The notes beneath the pieces were generated by a model. The model was not told the DNA's origin. It made no database searches and worked only from the letters and a program-made list of their open reading frames with translations. Shown in pieces: positions 50,510 to 59,488 of a DNA stretch of 64,000 nucleotides. Origin of the DNA: Polaribacter sejongensis (GTDB taxonomy: Bacteria; Bacteroidota; Bacteroidia; Flavobacteriales; Flavobacteriaceae); the NCBI RefSeq assembly GCF_038024065.1, contig NZ_CP150667.1, positions 1,116,001 to 1,180,000 of the forward strand. Reading direction: 5' to 3'. The translations under genes and the position numbers were made by a program. Every line of letters begins with the position of its first letter. Position 1 is the first letter of the stretch.

Positions 50510-51420
50510 GTATAGCACTAACTATTTTAGGATGCCATTCTGCAACTCCTAGAAAAAACGCTTTTCCTACTTCTCAATATTTAGAAATTAACAACAGTCA
50601 TTTTTTGATTGATTGTGGAGAAGGTACGCAGCGTCAAATGAGAAAATATAAAGTAGGTTTCTCTAAAATAAATCATATTTTTATTACGCATTTACATGGC
50701 GATCATTTTTATGGTTTAGTTGGATTATTAGCTACTTTCGGAATATTAAATAGAGAAAAAGAACTCCATATTTATGGACCAAAAGGTATTAAAGAAGTTA
50801 CTTTATTACAATTGAGAGTTTCTCAATCTCACGCAAAATATAAAATGATTTTTCATGAATTAACCTCAAAAGAAAGTGAGCTTATTTTTGAAGATGATAA
50901 AGTTTCTGTAACTACAATTCCTTTAAACCACAGAGTTTATACAAATGGTTATTTGTTTACAGAAAAGCAAAAACCAAGAAAATTAAACATGTTAAATATT
51001 AGCGGATATCCAGATATTGATAAAGCTGATTATTTAAATATAAAAGCAGGTAAAGATGTTGTTTTACCTTCTGGAGAAGTTGTTTCTAATTTAGAATTAA
51101 CAATTCCGGCAGACAAACCTTTAAGTTTTGCCTTTTGTAGCGATACTTGCTATAAACCAGACATTGTACCTATTATAAAAGATGTAGATCTATTATACCA
51201 CGAAGCTACTTTTTTAGCAGATAGAGAAGATTTGGCAAAAAAGACCAAACACGCAACAACAAAACAAGCTGCTGAAATAGCAAAACAAGCCAACGCTAAA
51301 CAATTAATAATTGGGCATTATTCTGGCAGATATAAAGATATTAACGTTTTTAGAGCGGAAGCACAAGAAATATTTAAACACACGCACTTAGCCGAACCTG
51401 GTAAAGTATTTAAAATATAA
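50506..51420 (+). CDS. rnz: Ribonuclease Z
   Basis: tRNA 3'-end endonuclease of the metallo-beta-lactamase family (304 residues). The zinc motif THLHGDHFYG (about residues 62-71) and late DTCYKPD and HYSGRYKD ligands are conserved. The ATG overlaps the stop of the sorting-domain gene by 4 bases, which suggests coupling, though the functions are unrelated (genome-context inference). The gene converges on the CoA-binding protein, with a long inverted repeat between. Confidence 0.95.
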   Translation: MSIALTILGCHSATPRKNAFPTSQYLEINNSHFLIDCGEGTQRQMRKYKVGFSKINHIFITHLHGDHFYGLVGLLATFGILNREKELHIYGPKGIKEVTLLQLRVSQSHAKYKMIFHELTSKESELIFEDDKVSVTTIPLNHRVYTNGYLFTEKQKPRKLNMLNISGYPDIDKADYLNIKAGKDVVLPSGEVVSNLELTIPADKPLSFAFCSDTCYKPDIVPIIKDVDLLYHEATFLADREDLAKKTKHATTKQAAEIAKQANAKQLIIGHYSGRYKDINVFRAEAQEIFKHTHLAEPGKVFKI

Positions 51421-51425
51421 TTAAT

Positions 51426-51511
51426 AAGTAAATTGAATTGGTTTTTCTAAATTTATTAGAAAATAAAATATTTTGAAAAGGGAAGTTTAACTTTACCAAT
51501 TCAATTTACTT
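51426..51511. repeat. 17-base perfect inverted repeat between convergent genes
   Basis: AAGTAAATTGAATTGGT at 51426-51442 is exactly complementary to 51495-51511. The 52-base interior contains a second hairpin (TTCTAA/TTAGAA, about 51445-51461). The right arm ends 2 bases from the CoA-binding protein's stop codon. It could serve as a two-way terminator, but no T tract is next to the outer stem, and the stem is longer than usual. Confidence 0.65.
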
Positions 51512-51512
51512 T

Positions 51513-51875
51513 TTAATATTGATTCATGCTCAGCATTACTAATGTACAAGCAACTTCTGTCTCAATAGAATTCTCTTCTAAAAGTTTTACAAATTCTCCA
51601 TTTTCAGACCCAGGATTAAAAATTACCCTTCTAGGTTTTAATCCAATTATATAGTTATAGTATTCTTCTTGATTTTTTGGATTTAGATACAAAGTAACCG
51701 TATCAATATTTTCAAACTCTTTTTTTTCGGTTTCAATGACAACACCTAAAACGGTTCCTTTTCTTATGCCTAAAGCAGCAACTGGTATTTCTTTATCTAC
51801 GAGTCTTTTTATAGCAATATTAGAATATTTGTTAGGATTTGTTGATGCGCCAAGAACTAATGTTACATTTTTCAT
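51513..51875 (-). CDS. CoA-binding domain protein
   Basis: A 120-residue Rossmann-like protein of the CoA_binding_2 family (YccU-like). The start MKNVTLVLGASTNPNKYSNIAIKRLVDKEIPVAALG carries the nucleotide-binding G-A-S-x-N-P-x-K-Y motif, and the end RVIFNPGSENGEFVKLLEENSIETEVACTLVMLSM is conserved. No catalytic domain is attached. Role unknown; it may be a CoA-sensing protein. Confidence 0.85.
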   Translation of the reverse strand: MKNVTLVLGASTNPNKYSNIAIKRLVDKEIPVAALGIRKGTVLGVVIETEKKEFENIDTVTLYLNPKNQEEYYNYIIGLKPRRVIFNPGSENGEFVKLLEENSIETEVACTLVMLSMNQY

Positions 51876-52155
51876 TCTGTTAATTTACGTTAAACAAATT
51901 TAATATCATAACAAATATAAACCAATCGATTAATAAAAGCTAGTAATATTAGAAATCCAATATACCTATTTAATTTCATTTTTTTAAAAATACAAAAACA
52001 GTAAATGAAATATTAATTAAAAAGAAATATAAAATAACTAGAGATCTCATTACTTATAATGAGGTTTTTATTTCACCTTAAAAAATACTTTCATATCAAA
52101 ATAAAAAGAGAAAGTTTCACTTTAATTAAGTAATCATTTTTAGCATCTTTGTAAC
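51876..52155. other. Intergenic region before the Crp-like gene, with hairpin
   Basis: No gene is visible in 280 AT-rich bases. A terminator-like hairpin, CTCATTA and TAATGAG at 52046-52063 followed by GTTTTTA, is oriented for a plus-strand transcript although no plus-strand gene lies just upstream. It could end a small RNA or act in the leader of the regulator at 52156. A near-match to the -7 box, CATCTTTG, lies at 52144-52151. Confidence 0.35.
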
Positions 52156-52731
52156 ATGTATCAATCTATAACAAATCATATCAATAATCATATTACTCCA
52201 ACAACTATTGATTTGCAATTGTTTAATGCCATTCTAACGGAAACCTCTATACCTAAAGGTCAGTTTTTACTATTACCAGGCGCCATTGTAAAACACGAAT
52301 ACTTTGTAATAAAGGGCTGTTTAAAAGCTTATTATATGGATGATAAGGGGAATAGACATATCATACAATTTGCTATAGAAAATTGGTGGGTAGGAGATTT
52401 TGATGCATTTTACAATCAAACACCTTCCATATTACATATAGAAGCTATAGAAGACTCTAAATTATTATCTATAAGCTATGACAATCTTCAAAAAATTTAT
52501 GATGAAGCGCCTATTTTTGAACGTTACTTTAGAATTTTAACCACAAAGGCATTCATCGCGCAGCGAAAAAGAATTTTATCTACATTAGAAAAAAATACCC
52601 AAGAACGTTATCTAGAATTTTGCTCCTCATACCCAAATATAGAAGATAGAGTACCTAATTACGACATTGCAAATTATTTAGGTGTTTCTCCAGAAAACTT
52701 AAGTCGCGTAAGGCGACAACTGAAAGGTTAA
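52156..52731 (+). CDS. Crp/Fnr family transcription regulator
   Basis: A 191-residue regulator: an N-terminal cyclic-nucleotide-binding beta-roll (FLLLPGAIVKHEYFVIKGCLKAYYMDDKGNRHIIQFAIENWWVGD) and a short C-terminal winged helix (ISSYPNI...VPNYDIANYLGVSPENLSRVRRQLKG). It lacks the Cys set of Fnr, so an oxygen sensor is unlikely, and the ligand is unknown. An Old Yellow Enzyme gene follows 87 bases downstream in the same direction with its own -7 box, a combination often seen for stress-responsive regulators; its target is probably that gene (inference). Confidence 0.85.
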   Translation: MYQSITNHINNHITPTTIDLQLFNAILTETSIPKGQFLLLPGAIVKHEYFVIKGCLKAYYMDDKGNRHIIQFAIENWWVGDFDAFYNQTPSILHIEAIEDSKLLSISYDNLQKIYDEAPIFERYFRILTTKAFIAQRKRILSTLEKNTQERYLEFCSSYPNIEDRVPNYDIANYLGVSPENLSRVRRQLKG

Positions 52732-52778
52732 ATCTTTCTTAATTGATCTAAGTCAATAATATTAGCTTTCTATTCCTG

Positions 52779-52786
52779 TAATTTTG
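52779..52786 (+). promoter_or_regulatory. Candidate -7 promoter box of the Old Yellow Enzyme gene
   Basis: TAATTTTG matches TAnnTTTG 33 bases before the ATG at 52819; I find no TTG at the usual upstream spacing, so a regulator may be needed for strong use. Confidence 0.45.
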
Positions 52787-52818
52787 TGTAGATTTAACAA
52801 TATAAAAGTCAACATTAA

Positions 52819-53913
52819 ATGAGCAAGCAACAATTATTAACTCCATATAATAAAAATATTAATTTAAAAAACAGGGTCGTAATGGCTCCCATGACTCGTA
52901 GTAGAGCAGATAACGAAGGTAATGTGCCTACTAACGAATTACATGGTTTGTATTACGAACAACGCGCATCTGCAGGTTTAATTATAACAGAAGGCGCACA
53001 AGTATCTAAAGATGCAGTTGGTTACATTTATACTGCAGGAATATATTCTGATGAACAGGTTGAAGGTTGGAAACAAGTAACCAAACGTGTACATGACAAA
53101 GGAGGAAAAATCTTTATTCAATTATGGCATGTTGGTAGAATATCACACCCAGATTTTCATAACGGAGAATTACCACTTTCTGCATCAGCAATAAACCCAA
53201 ATGCACAATCTTTTACGCCAGAAGGTTTTAAAGATACTGTTACACCAAAAGAAATGACGGTTGAAGATATTAAAACTACGGTTAACGATTTTAAAAATGC
53301 TGCTGCAAATGCCGTAAAAGCAGGTTTTGATGGCGTAGAAATTCACTCTTCTAACGGTTATTTATTTCATCAATTTTTTACGAGCTGTTCTAATACAAGA
53401 ACAGATAATTATGGTGGAAGTATTGAAAACAAAACGCGTTTCTTTTTTGAAGTTTTAGACGCAATGAAAGAAGTAATTCCTCAAGAAAAAATAGGTGTAC
53501 GTTTCAATCCTTCTCTAAACGGTTTGTTTGGCATCAATTTAGATGAAGAAACAATACCAACATTCGAGTACATAATTAAAAAACTAAACGATTACAATTT
53601 AGCATACGTTCATCTTTCAGAACCTTTTACAGATGTTTCTGATGTTCCTTTTGCAGTAACTGAAATAGCAAAACATTTCCGTCCGTTATATAATGGAACT
53701 CTAATGATTAACACTTCGTTTGATAAAGAAAAAGGAAATAAAATACTTGAAGATGGAGATGCAGATTTAGTTGCTTATGGGAAACCTTTTATTTCTAACC
53801 CAGATTTAGTAGAACGTTTTGAAAACAATTTAGAATTAACTGAGTGGGATCAAGATACTTTTTACAGCCAAGGAGCTAAAGGTTATACAGATTACCCAAA
53901 AGCTAGTAAATAA
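52819..53913 (+). CDS. Alkene reductase of the Old Yellow Enzyme family
   Basis: FMN-dependent NAD(P)H oxidoreductase of the OYE/NemA type (364 residues), reducing activated C=C bonds, nitro groups and similar electrophiles. The FMN and substrate motifs are present: VVMAPMTRSRAD at the N-terminus, IQLWHVGRISHP, VEIHSSNGYLFHQFF (the catalytic His and Asn pair) and the C-terminal VAYGKPFISNPDL. Preceded by a Crp-like regulator. Ends 30 bases before the large repeat array. Confidence 0.9.
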   Translation: MSKQQLLTPYNKNINLKNRVVMAPMTRSRADNEGNVPTNELHGLYYEQRASAGLIITEGAQVSKDAVGYIYTAGIYSDEQVEGWKQVTKRVHDKGGKIFIQLWHVGRISHPDFHNGELPLSASAINPNAQSFTPEGFKDTVTPKEMTVEDIKTTVNDFKNAAANAVKAGFDGVEIHSSNGYLFHQFFTSCSNTRTDNYGGSIENKTRFFFEVLDAMKEVIPQEKIGVRFNPSLNGLFGINLDEETIPTFEYIIKKLNDYNLAYVHLSEPFTDVSDVPFAVTEIAKHFRPLYNGTLMINTSFDKEKGNKILEDGDADLVAYGKPFISNPDLVERFENNLELTEWDQDTFYSQGAKGYTDYPKASK

Positions 53914-53944
53914 TTAGTTTTTAAATAGTGTTTTGGAAGTGTAA

Positions 53945-54640
53945 GGCAGTCTGAGTCTATTGAAGCCCATTTAGCTGCACTTCGACAAGCTCTGTGTGAC
54001 ATTTGGAGTTTTAATTGGGTTTCCATTTTAACTGGAAAATATTTTTGTTTAAAATCACATTTTTTACCAATCACTCAAAAAAACAATTTAGAAAACGAAT
54101 GTCAGTCAGAGCCTGTCGAAGACCATTTAGATGCACTTCGACAAGCTCAGTGTGACATTTAGAATTTTAATTGAGTTTACGTTTTAACTGGACAATATTT
54201 TAGTTTAAAATCACATTTTTCACCAATCATTCTAAAAGAACAATTTAGCAAACGAGTGTCAGTCTGAGCCTGTCGAAGACTATTTAACTTACACTTCGAC
54301 AAGCTCTGTGTGACATTTAGAGTTTTAATTGGCTTTAGTTTTAACTTGATAATACTTTAGTTTAAAATCACACTATTTACCAATCATTCTAAAAGAACAA
54401 TTTAACAAACAAATGTCAATCTGAGCTTGTCGAAGACCATTTGTGTGACATTTTGAGTTTTAATTGGATTTACGTTTTAACTGGACAATATACTAGTTTA
54501 AACTCTACTTTTTTCCAATCAATCTAAAAAAACAATTTAGAAAACAAATGTCAGTCTGAGCCTGTCGAAGACCATTTAACTGCACTTCGACAAGCTCTGT
54601 GTGACATATTGAATTTAAATTGAGTTTAAAAAAAATAAAA
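53945..54640. repeat. Left block of ~157-bp tandem hairpin repeats
   Basis: Five head-to-tail units start near 53945 (degraded), 54100, 54257, 54414 and 54549, with spacings of 157, 157 and 135 bases. A unit begins TGTCAGTCTGAGC-TGTCGAAG and, after about 14 bases, carries the partner arm CTTCGACAAGCTC and TGTGTGACA, so each unit can form an about 22-base stem. The rest is an AT-rich tail with a second, weaker dyad (ATTGG...CCAAT; TTTTAACT...AGTTTAAAA). The fourth unit has lost the right arm, and the fifth is cut at about 54630 next to the nuclease gene. Confidence 0.9.
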
Positions 54641-54675
54641 TATACTCACAAATTTTAATTCAAATTACAAAACAA

Positions 54676-54984
54676 CTATATTTTAGAATCTTTATTTTCT
54701 GAATAGTTTTTAGAAAACTTTACTAAATCACTCCAATTTTCATCAATCAAAGCTTTCTTTTTTCTGTGAGACCAGCCTTTAATTTTCTTTTCATATTGAA
54801 TTGCATCTCTCGAATCTGAACACTCTAAATACCATTTTAATTCAATTGGTAGCCTAGAAAAAGTATAGGAGTCTTTACTTTTCCCTGACTTATGTTCAAA
54901 CAATCTTCTTTCTAAATTATTTGTCATTCCTGTGTAATAAGAATTATCAGAGCATAGTAAAATGTAGACATAATAAATTCTCAT
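54676..54984 (-). CDS. GIY-YIG nuclease-family protein
   Basis: A single-domain GIY-YIG protein (102 residues). YVYILL (residues 5-10) and YYTGMT (16-21) form the GIY-YIG core; Arg26/Arg27, the AIQYEKKIKGW block with Glu65 and the downstream RKKKALIDENW are the catalytic arm. It is alone, minus strand, and lies within the ~157-bp repeat array: repeat units abut both sides. The unit to its left is broken close to the stop codon and a partial unit restarts 17 bases upstream of the start. Similar UPF0213/YhbQ-type proteins act on DNA in repair; here the surroundings suggest a repeat-linked role (inference). No -7 box is evident. Confidence 0.9.
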   Translation of the reverse strand: MRIYYVYILLCSDNSYYTGMTNNLERRLFEHKSGKSKDSYTFSRLPIELKWYLECSDSRDAIQYEKKIKGWSHRKKKALIDENWSDLVKFSKNYSENKDSKI

Positions 54985-55001
54985 AATTTAGTTTTTGGAT
55001 A

Positions 55002-55613
55002 ATGCACTTCGACAAGCTCAGTGTGACATTTAGAGTTTGAATTGGGTTTACGTTTTAACTTGAAAGTTTTTAGTTTAAACTCACATTTTAACCAATCATT
55101 ACAAAAAAACAATTTAACAATCGCATGTCAGTCTGAGCTTGTCGAAGACTATTTTTTACACTTCGACAAGCTCTGTGTGACATTTAGAGTTTTAATTGGG
55201 TTACGTTTTAACTTGACAATATTTTTGTTTAAAATCACATTTTTAACCAATCATTCAAAAAAAACAATTTAACAAACAAATGTCAGTCTGAGCTTGTCGA
55301 AGACCATTTTACTGCACTTCGACAAGCTCTGTGTGACATTTAGAGTTTTAATTGGGTTTACGTTTTAACTTGACTAAATCTTAGTTTAAAATCACCTTTT
55401 TCGCCAATCATTCTAAAAGAACAATTTAGAAAACGAATGTCAGTCTGAGCCTGTCGAAGACCATTTTAGGTTACACTTCGACAAGCTCTGTGTGATATTT
55501 AGAATTTAAATTGGGTTTCCATTTTAACTTGACTATATTTTAGTTTAAAATCACATTTTTCACCAATCATTCCAAAAGAACAATTTAACAAACGAATGTC
55601 AACCCTCTTCTTT
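55002..55613. repeat. Right block of ~157-bp tandem hairpin repeats
   Basis: A partial unit starts at about 55002 (at the right arm, CACTTCGACAAGCTCAGTGTG) and is followed by full units at 55126, 55281 and 55438, with spacings of 155, 157 and 159 bases; a last TGTCA at 55597 starts a unit that is cut off before fabH. The sequence matches the left block closely and in the same orientation, so the nuclease gene interrupts a single array. Two units (starting near 53945 and 55126) contain TATTTTTG, the -7 consensus, where others have TATTTTAG. Confidence 0.9.
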
Positions 55614-56621
55614 TTACCATCTAATAATTACACTTCCCCAAGTAAATCCACTTCCAAAGGCAGCTAAAACAACTAAATCGTTGTCTTTTATTTTTCCTTC
55701 TTCCCAAGCTTCGGTTAAAGCAATAATTACAGAAGCTGCTGTTGTGTTTCCGTATTTTTGAATATTATTAAAAACCCTATCATCAGACAACTTAAACTTC
55801 TTTTGTATAAATTGTGCGATACGTAAATTTGCTTGATGCGGAATTAACATATCAATGTCTTCTTTCTCTAATTTGTTTGTTGCTAAACCTTCTACAATTG
55901 CTTCAGAAAAACGTGTTATGGCGTGCTTAAAAACAAACTGACCATTCATATAAGGGAAATAAGAAACATCATCCGGGTCATTTCTTTCTATAATTCCTGG
56001 AACCCATTTTCCGGTAGACGGTCCTTCTAAAACCAATTCTTTTGCATGTTTACCTTCCGAATGTAAATGAGAAGATAAAATTCCTTTTCCTGCTTCTTCA
56101 CTTCTAGAAAGTACAGCAGCTCCTGCTCCATCTCCAAAAATCACCGAAATATTTCTTCCTCTTGTAGATTTGTCTAATCCTCCTGAATGATTTTCTGCTC
56201 CAATAACCAAAACATTTTTATACATTCCTGTTTTAATAAATTGGTCTGCAACAGACATTGCATAAATAAAACCAGAACATTGGTTACGTACATCTAAAGC
56301 CGGAATTGTTCCCATATCTAACATTTCTTGTACTTGAACTCCACCTCCAGGAAAATACATATCCGGACTTAAAGTTGCAAATACAATAAAATCGATATCA
56401 TCTTTTGTTAACCCAGCTCTTTCAATTGCAATTCTAGATGCTTTTGCGCCCATAACTGCCGTTGTGTCTTCTGTTTTTGGGTCTATCCAACGTCTTTCCT
56501 TAATTCCTGTTCGTTCTTGAATCCATTCATCTGAAGTTTCCATGAACTCTTTTAAGTCGTTATTGGTAACAACATTCTCTGGAACATAATACCCAAGTCC
56601 CGTTATTTTTGAATTATACAT
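55614..56621 (-). CDS. fabH: 3-oxoacyl-ACP synthase III (ketoacyl-ACP synthase III)
   Basis: Condenses acetyl-CoA (or another acyl-CoA) with malonyl-ACP to start fatty-acid synthesis. The catalytic triad is visible: Cys in RNQCSGFIYA, His in LIPHQANLRI and Asn in KYGNTTAASV; 335 residues is normal. The repeat array ends directly at its stop codon (the last repeat fragment reaches about 55600). It is divergent from htpG. Confidence 0.93.
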   Translation of the reverse strand: MYNSKITGLGYYVPENVVTNNDLKEFMETSDEWIQERTGIKERRWIDPKTEDTTAVMGAKASRIAIERAGLTKDDIDFIVFATLSPDMYFPGGGVQVQEMLDMGTIPALDVRNQCSGFIYAMSVADQFIKTGMYKNVLVIGAENHSGGLDKSTRGRNISVIFGDGAGAAVLSRSEEAGKGILSSHLHSEGKHAKELVLEGPSTGKWVPGIIERNDPDDVSYFPYMNGQFVFKHAITRFSEAIVEGLATNKLEKEDIDMLIPHQANLRIAQFIQKKFKLSDDRVFNNIQKYGNTTAASVIIALTEAWEEGKIKDNDLVVLAAFGSGFTWGSVIIRW

Positions 56622-56801
56622 AATTATATATTGTTTTTTTGATTTTTTGCAAACTCTTAATACGTAAAAGTACTAATTTATAAAAATAAACGAAAGAGTT
56701 GACATTAAAATAATATTTATGTCATCTTGTCATAAAATTCTCTTTGGTATTTTTTTTGAATAACCTTTATCAGAATAATAAATTAATAAAATAAACATAA
56801 A
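56622..56801. other. fabH-htpG divergent gap with dyad
   Basis: A 180-base divergent promoter gap with no gene. A perfect dyad TGACAT (56700-56705) and ATGTCA (56719-56724) is separated by 13 bases, followed by TTGTCA at 56728. It lies about 75-100 bases before the htpG ATG and might be an operator. No HrcA CIRCE element is present. Confidence 0.4.
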
Positions 56802-58706
56802 ATGGCAAAAGGAAATATTAATGTATCAGTAGAAAATATTTTTCCACTAATTAAAAAATTCTTGTATTCAGATCATGAAATCTTTTTACGTGAATTAATT
56901 TCTAACGGAACAGATGCAACTTCTAAACTAAAGCATTTAATTGCTATTGGTGAAGCTAAAACTGAATTAGGTGATGCTAAAATTGAAATCAGCATAGATA
57001 AAGATGCTAAGACAATTACTATTAAAGATCAAGGTTTAGGAATGACTGCAGATGAAGTTGAAAAATACATCAACCAAATTGCGTTTTCTGGAGCTGAAGA
57101 ATTTTTAGATAAATATAAAGACAACGAAGCAGGAATTATTGGTCATTTCGGACTAGGTTTTTACTCTGCTTTTATGGTTGCAGAAAAAGTAGAATTAATT
57201 ACAAAGTCTTTTAAAGACGAACCTGCTGCACATTGGACTTGTGATGGTTCTCCAGAGTTTACATTAGTAGAAAGTGATAAAGCAGACAGAGGTACAGAAA
57301 TTATTTTGCACGTTGCAGAAGATTCTTTAGACTTTTTAGAAGAAAGTAAAATTGGTGGTTTATTAAACAAATACAACCGTTTTAACCAAGTGCCAATTAA
57401 ATTTGGAACAGAAGAAATTAACGATCCTGAGTTTACACCTGCAACTACAACAGATGCTGAAGGTAAAGAAACTACAGAGCCTCATAAAAAAATTACAGTT
57501 GATAATATTATCAACAACACAGAACCTGCTTGGACAAAAGCACCTGCAGATTTAAGTGATGAAGATTATGAAAACTTCTACAGAGAATTGTATCCAATGC
57601 AATTTGAAGAGTCTTTATTCCACATTCATTTAAATGTTGATTATCCTTTTAACTTAACAGGTATTTTATTTTTCCCTAAGTTATCTACATCAATGGATAT
57701 GCAAAAGGACAAAATTCAATTATACCAAAACCAAGTTTTTGTTACAGATAATGTAGAAGGAATTGTTCCTGATTTCTTACAAATGTTAAAAGGTGTAATT
57801 GATTCTCCAGACATTCCTTTAAACGTTTCTCGTTCTGGTTTACAGGCAGACGGAGCTGTAAAGAAAATTTCTGGCTACATTACTAAAAAAGTAGCAGACA
57901 AATTATCTTCTATCTTCAAAAAAGACAGAGCTGATTTTGAAACAAAATGGAACGATATTAAAGTAATTATTGAGTACGGAATGTTGTCTGAAGATAAATT
58001 CTTTGACAAAGCGAAGAAATTTGCATTGTACCCAACAGTTGCAGATACGTATTTTACATTTGATGAATTAATTGAAAAAACAAAAGATTCTCAGACTGAT
58101 AAAGAAGGAAATCACGTTCTTTTATATACATCAAACAAAGAAGCACAACACAGTTATATCCAGGATGCAACAGCTAAAGGATATGAAGTATTGTTATTAG
58201 ATTCTCCTATTATTTCTCATTTAATGCAGAAATTAGAAGGTGGTGATGCTAAAGTAAAATTCTCTAGAGTTGATGCAGATCACGTAGATAATTTAATTAA
58301 GAAAGACGATAACGTAATTTCTAAATTATCTGAAGATGAAATTGCAACTTTAAAACCAATTATTGAAGGTGCAGTAAATTCTAAAACATATACAGTTCAA
58401 TTAGAAGCGATGGATTCTGCTTCTTCTCCGTTTATGATTACAGTGCCAGAATTTATGCGTAGAATGAAAGAAATGCAAGCTTCTGGTGGTGGTGGAATGA
58501 TGGGAATGGGTAATTTCCCAGACATGTATAACTTAGTGGTAAATACAAACAGCCCATTAGTTGCTGATATTTTAAATAATAAAGATGAAGCGGCTCAGAA
58601 AGGTTTAATTTCTCAAGCTTTTGATTTAGCTAAATTATCTCAAAACCTTTTACATGGTGAAGAGTTAACAAACTTCATAAAACGTTCTTACGCGTTAATT
58701 AAGTAA
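56802..58706 (+). CDS. htpG: Molecular chaperone HtpG (Hsp90 family)
   Basis: Cytosolic Hsp90-family ATP-dependent chaperone. GHKL ATPase motifs: DHEIFLRELISNGTDATSKL (the ATP lid Asn/Asp region), DQGLGMTADEV and GHFGLGFYSAFMVA. The middle and C-terminal domains follow with LNVSRSGLQAD and a final helical domain; 634 residues is the usual length. There is a Gly-rich loop (ASGGGGMMGMGNF) near residue 565. The terminator and a REP-like repeat follow. Confidence 0.96.
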   Translation: MAKGNINVSVENIFPLIKKFLYSDHEIFLRELISNGTDATSKLKHLIAIGEAKTELGDAKIEISIDKDAKTITIKDQGLGMTADEVEKYINQIAFSGAEEFLDKYKDNEAGIIGHFGLGFYSAFMVAEKVELITKSFKDEPAAHWTCDGSPEFTLVESDKADRGTEIILHVAEDSLDFLEESKIGGLLNKYNRFNQVPIKFGTEEINDPEFTPATTTDAEGKETTEPHKKITVDNIINNTEPAWTKAPADLSDEDYENFYRELYPMQFEESLFHIHLNVDYPFNLTGILFFPKLSTSMDMQKDKIQLYQNQVFVTDNVEGIVPDFLQMLKGVIDSPDIPLNVSRSGLQADGAVKKISGYITKKVADKLSSIFKKDRADFETKWNDIKVIIEYGMLSEDKFFDKAKKFALYPTVADTYFTFDELIEKTKDSQTDKEGNHVLLYTSNKEAQHSYIQDATAKGYEVLLLDSPIISHLMQKLEGGDAKVKFSRVDADHVDNLIKKDDNVISKLSEDEIATLKPIIEGAVNSKTYTVQLEAMDSASSPFMITVPEFMRRMKEMQASGGGGMMGMGNFPDMYNLVVNTNSPLVADILNNKDEAAQKGLISQAFDLAKLSQNLLHGEELTNFIKRSYALIK

Positions 58707-58711
58707 TAAAA

Positions 58712-58788
58712 CGTCATTACGAATGAGGAACGAATGAAGTAATCTGTTTCTTTAAATTTACAGATTGCTTCATACCTCGCAATGACTT
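58712..58788. repeat. GTCATT-type inverted repeat after htpG
   Basis: CGTCATTACGA...GAAGTAATCTG on the left and CAGATTGCTTCATACCTCGC...AATGAC on the right are imperfectly complementary arms around an AT loop. The motif resembles the GTCATTGCGAGG/GAAGCAATC repeat found in many bacterial genomes, with an insertion in the left arm. It begins 5 bases after the htpG stop and precedes the true terminator. Confidence 0.7.
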
Positions 58789-58795
58789 ATAATAC

Positions 58796-58828
58796 AAAAA
58801 CCTCTCTGTGTATTCAGGGAGGTTTTTT
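58796..58828 (+). terminator. Intrinsic terminator of htpG
   Basis: AAAAACCTCTCTG pairs with CAGGGAGGTTTTT (one wobble) and is followed by T residues. Confidence 0.85.
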
Positions 58829-58963
58829 ATTTGTCCTTTTTTTATCAGAAAATATAAAGCAAAACCTCTCATTCCTTTTTATAACACTAAAATATCAAAC
58901 AGTATTTTTTCTTTTGATAATTTGAATGTTTTTGTATTTTAGGAATCAGAATTAATATGTACA

Positions 58964-59302
58964 ATGAAATTAATACACACAAATACATTACCAGAAATAG
59001 GCACAAGTCACGATGAAAATGTCAAGAAAAAAGTATTTATAGAAAGAGGAGAAATTCCTCAATTAATGATGTTTGGTTCTGCAACTTTTACACCCGGACA
59101 AACTGTAGAAACGCATAGACATGATACCATGTACGAAGTTTTTTATATACAATCTGGTAAAGCAGAGTTTATTGTGAATGACAAAAAAATGATTGTAGTT
59201 CCTGGAGATTGTATCACTATTGAACAAGGAGAATTCCACTCCATGAATAATCCTTTTTTAGAAAATGTAACATGGGTTTATTTTGGAATTGCAACAGACT
59301 AG
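58964..59302 (+). CDS. Cupin-domain protein
   Basis: A single cupin barrel (112 residues). Motif 1 is THRHDTMYEVFYIQSGKAEFIV (two His, one Glu region as metal ligands) and motif 2 is PGDCITIEQGEFHSMNNPF with a third His. Such proteins bind a metal and serve as small enzymes or sensors; no partner or fusion hints at the substrate. A weak terminator follows. Confidence 0.85.
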   Translation: MKLIHTNTLPEIGTSHDENVKKKVFIERGEIPQLMMFGSATFTPGQTVETHRHDTMYEVFYIQSGKAEFIVNDKKMIVVPGDCITIEQGEFHSMNNPFLENVTWVYFGIATD

Positions 59303-59456
59303 CAGACTAAATTTAAAGATTCCTTTTAGCTTTTTAAAATACGTTTTCGTAACCATCATAAAGCTGCTTTAAAATTCCACTTTGTAAATTCAAAGTCATT
59401 TTTTCTGGTTAAAACTGTAACTAAACTTAACTTTTTTTACTGCTGCTAAAAACCAC

Positions 59457-59488
59457 AAACCTCACTATTCATTCAGAGAGGTTTTTTG
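59457..59488 (+). terminator. Weak terminator-like hairpin after the cupin gene
   Basis: AAACCTC and GAGGTTT pair across a 14-base loop and run into TTTTG. It lies about 155 bases after the cupin stop, so it is only a possible end for that transcript. The remaining 59303-59587 gap holds no gene. Confidence 0.5.

Noticed and set aside
53945..55613. Repeat array as a CRISPR
   Set aside because: The unit is about 157 bases with no short repeat/unique spacer alternation and no cas gene nearby; neighbouring units are near-identical over their whole length.
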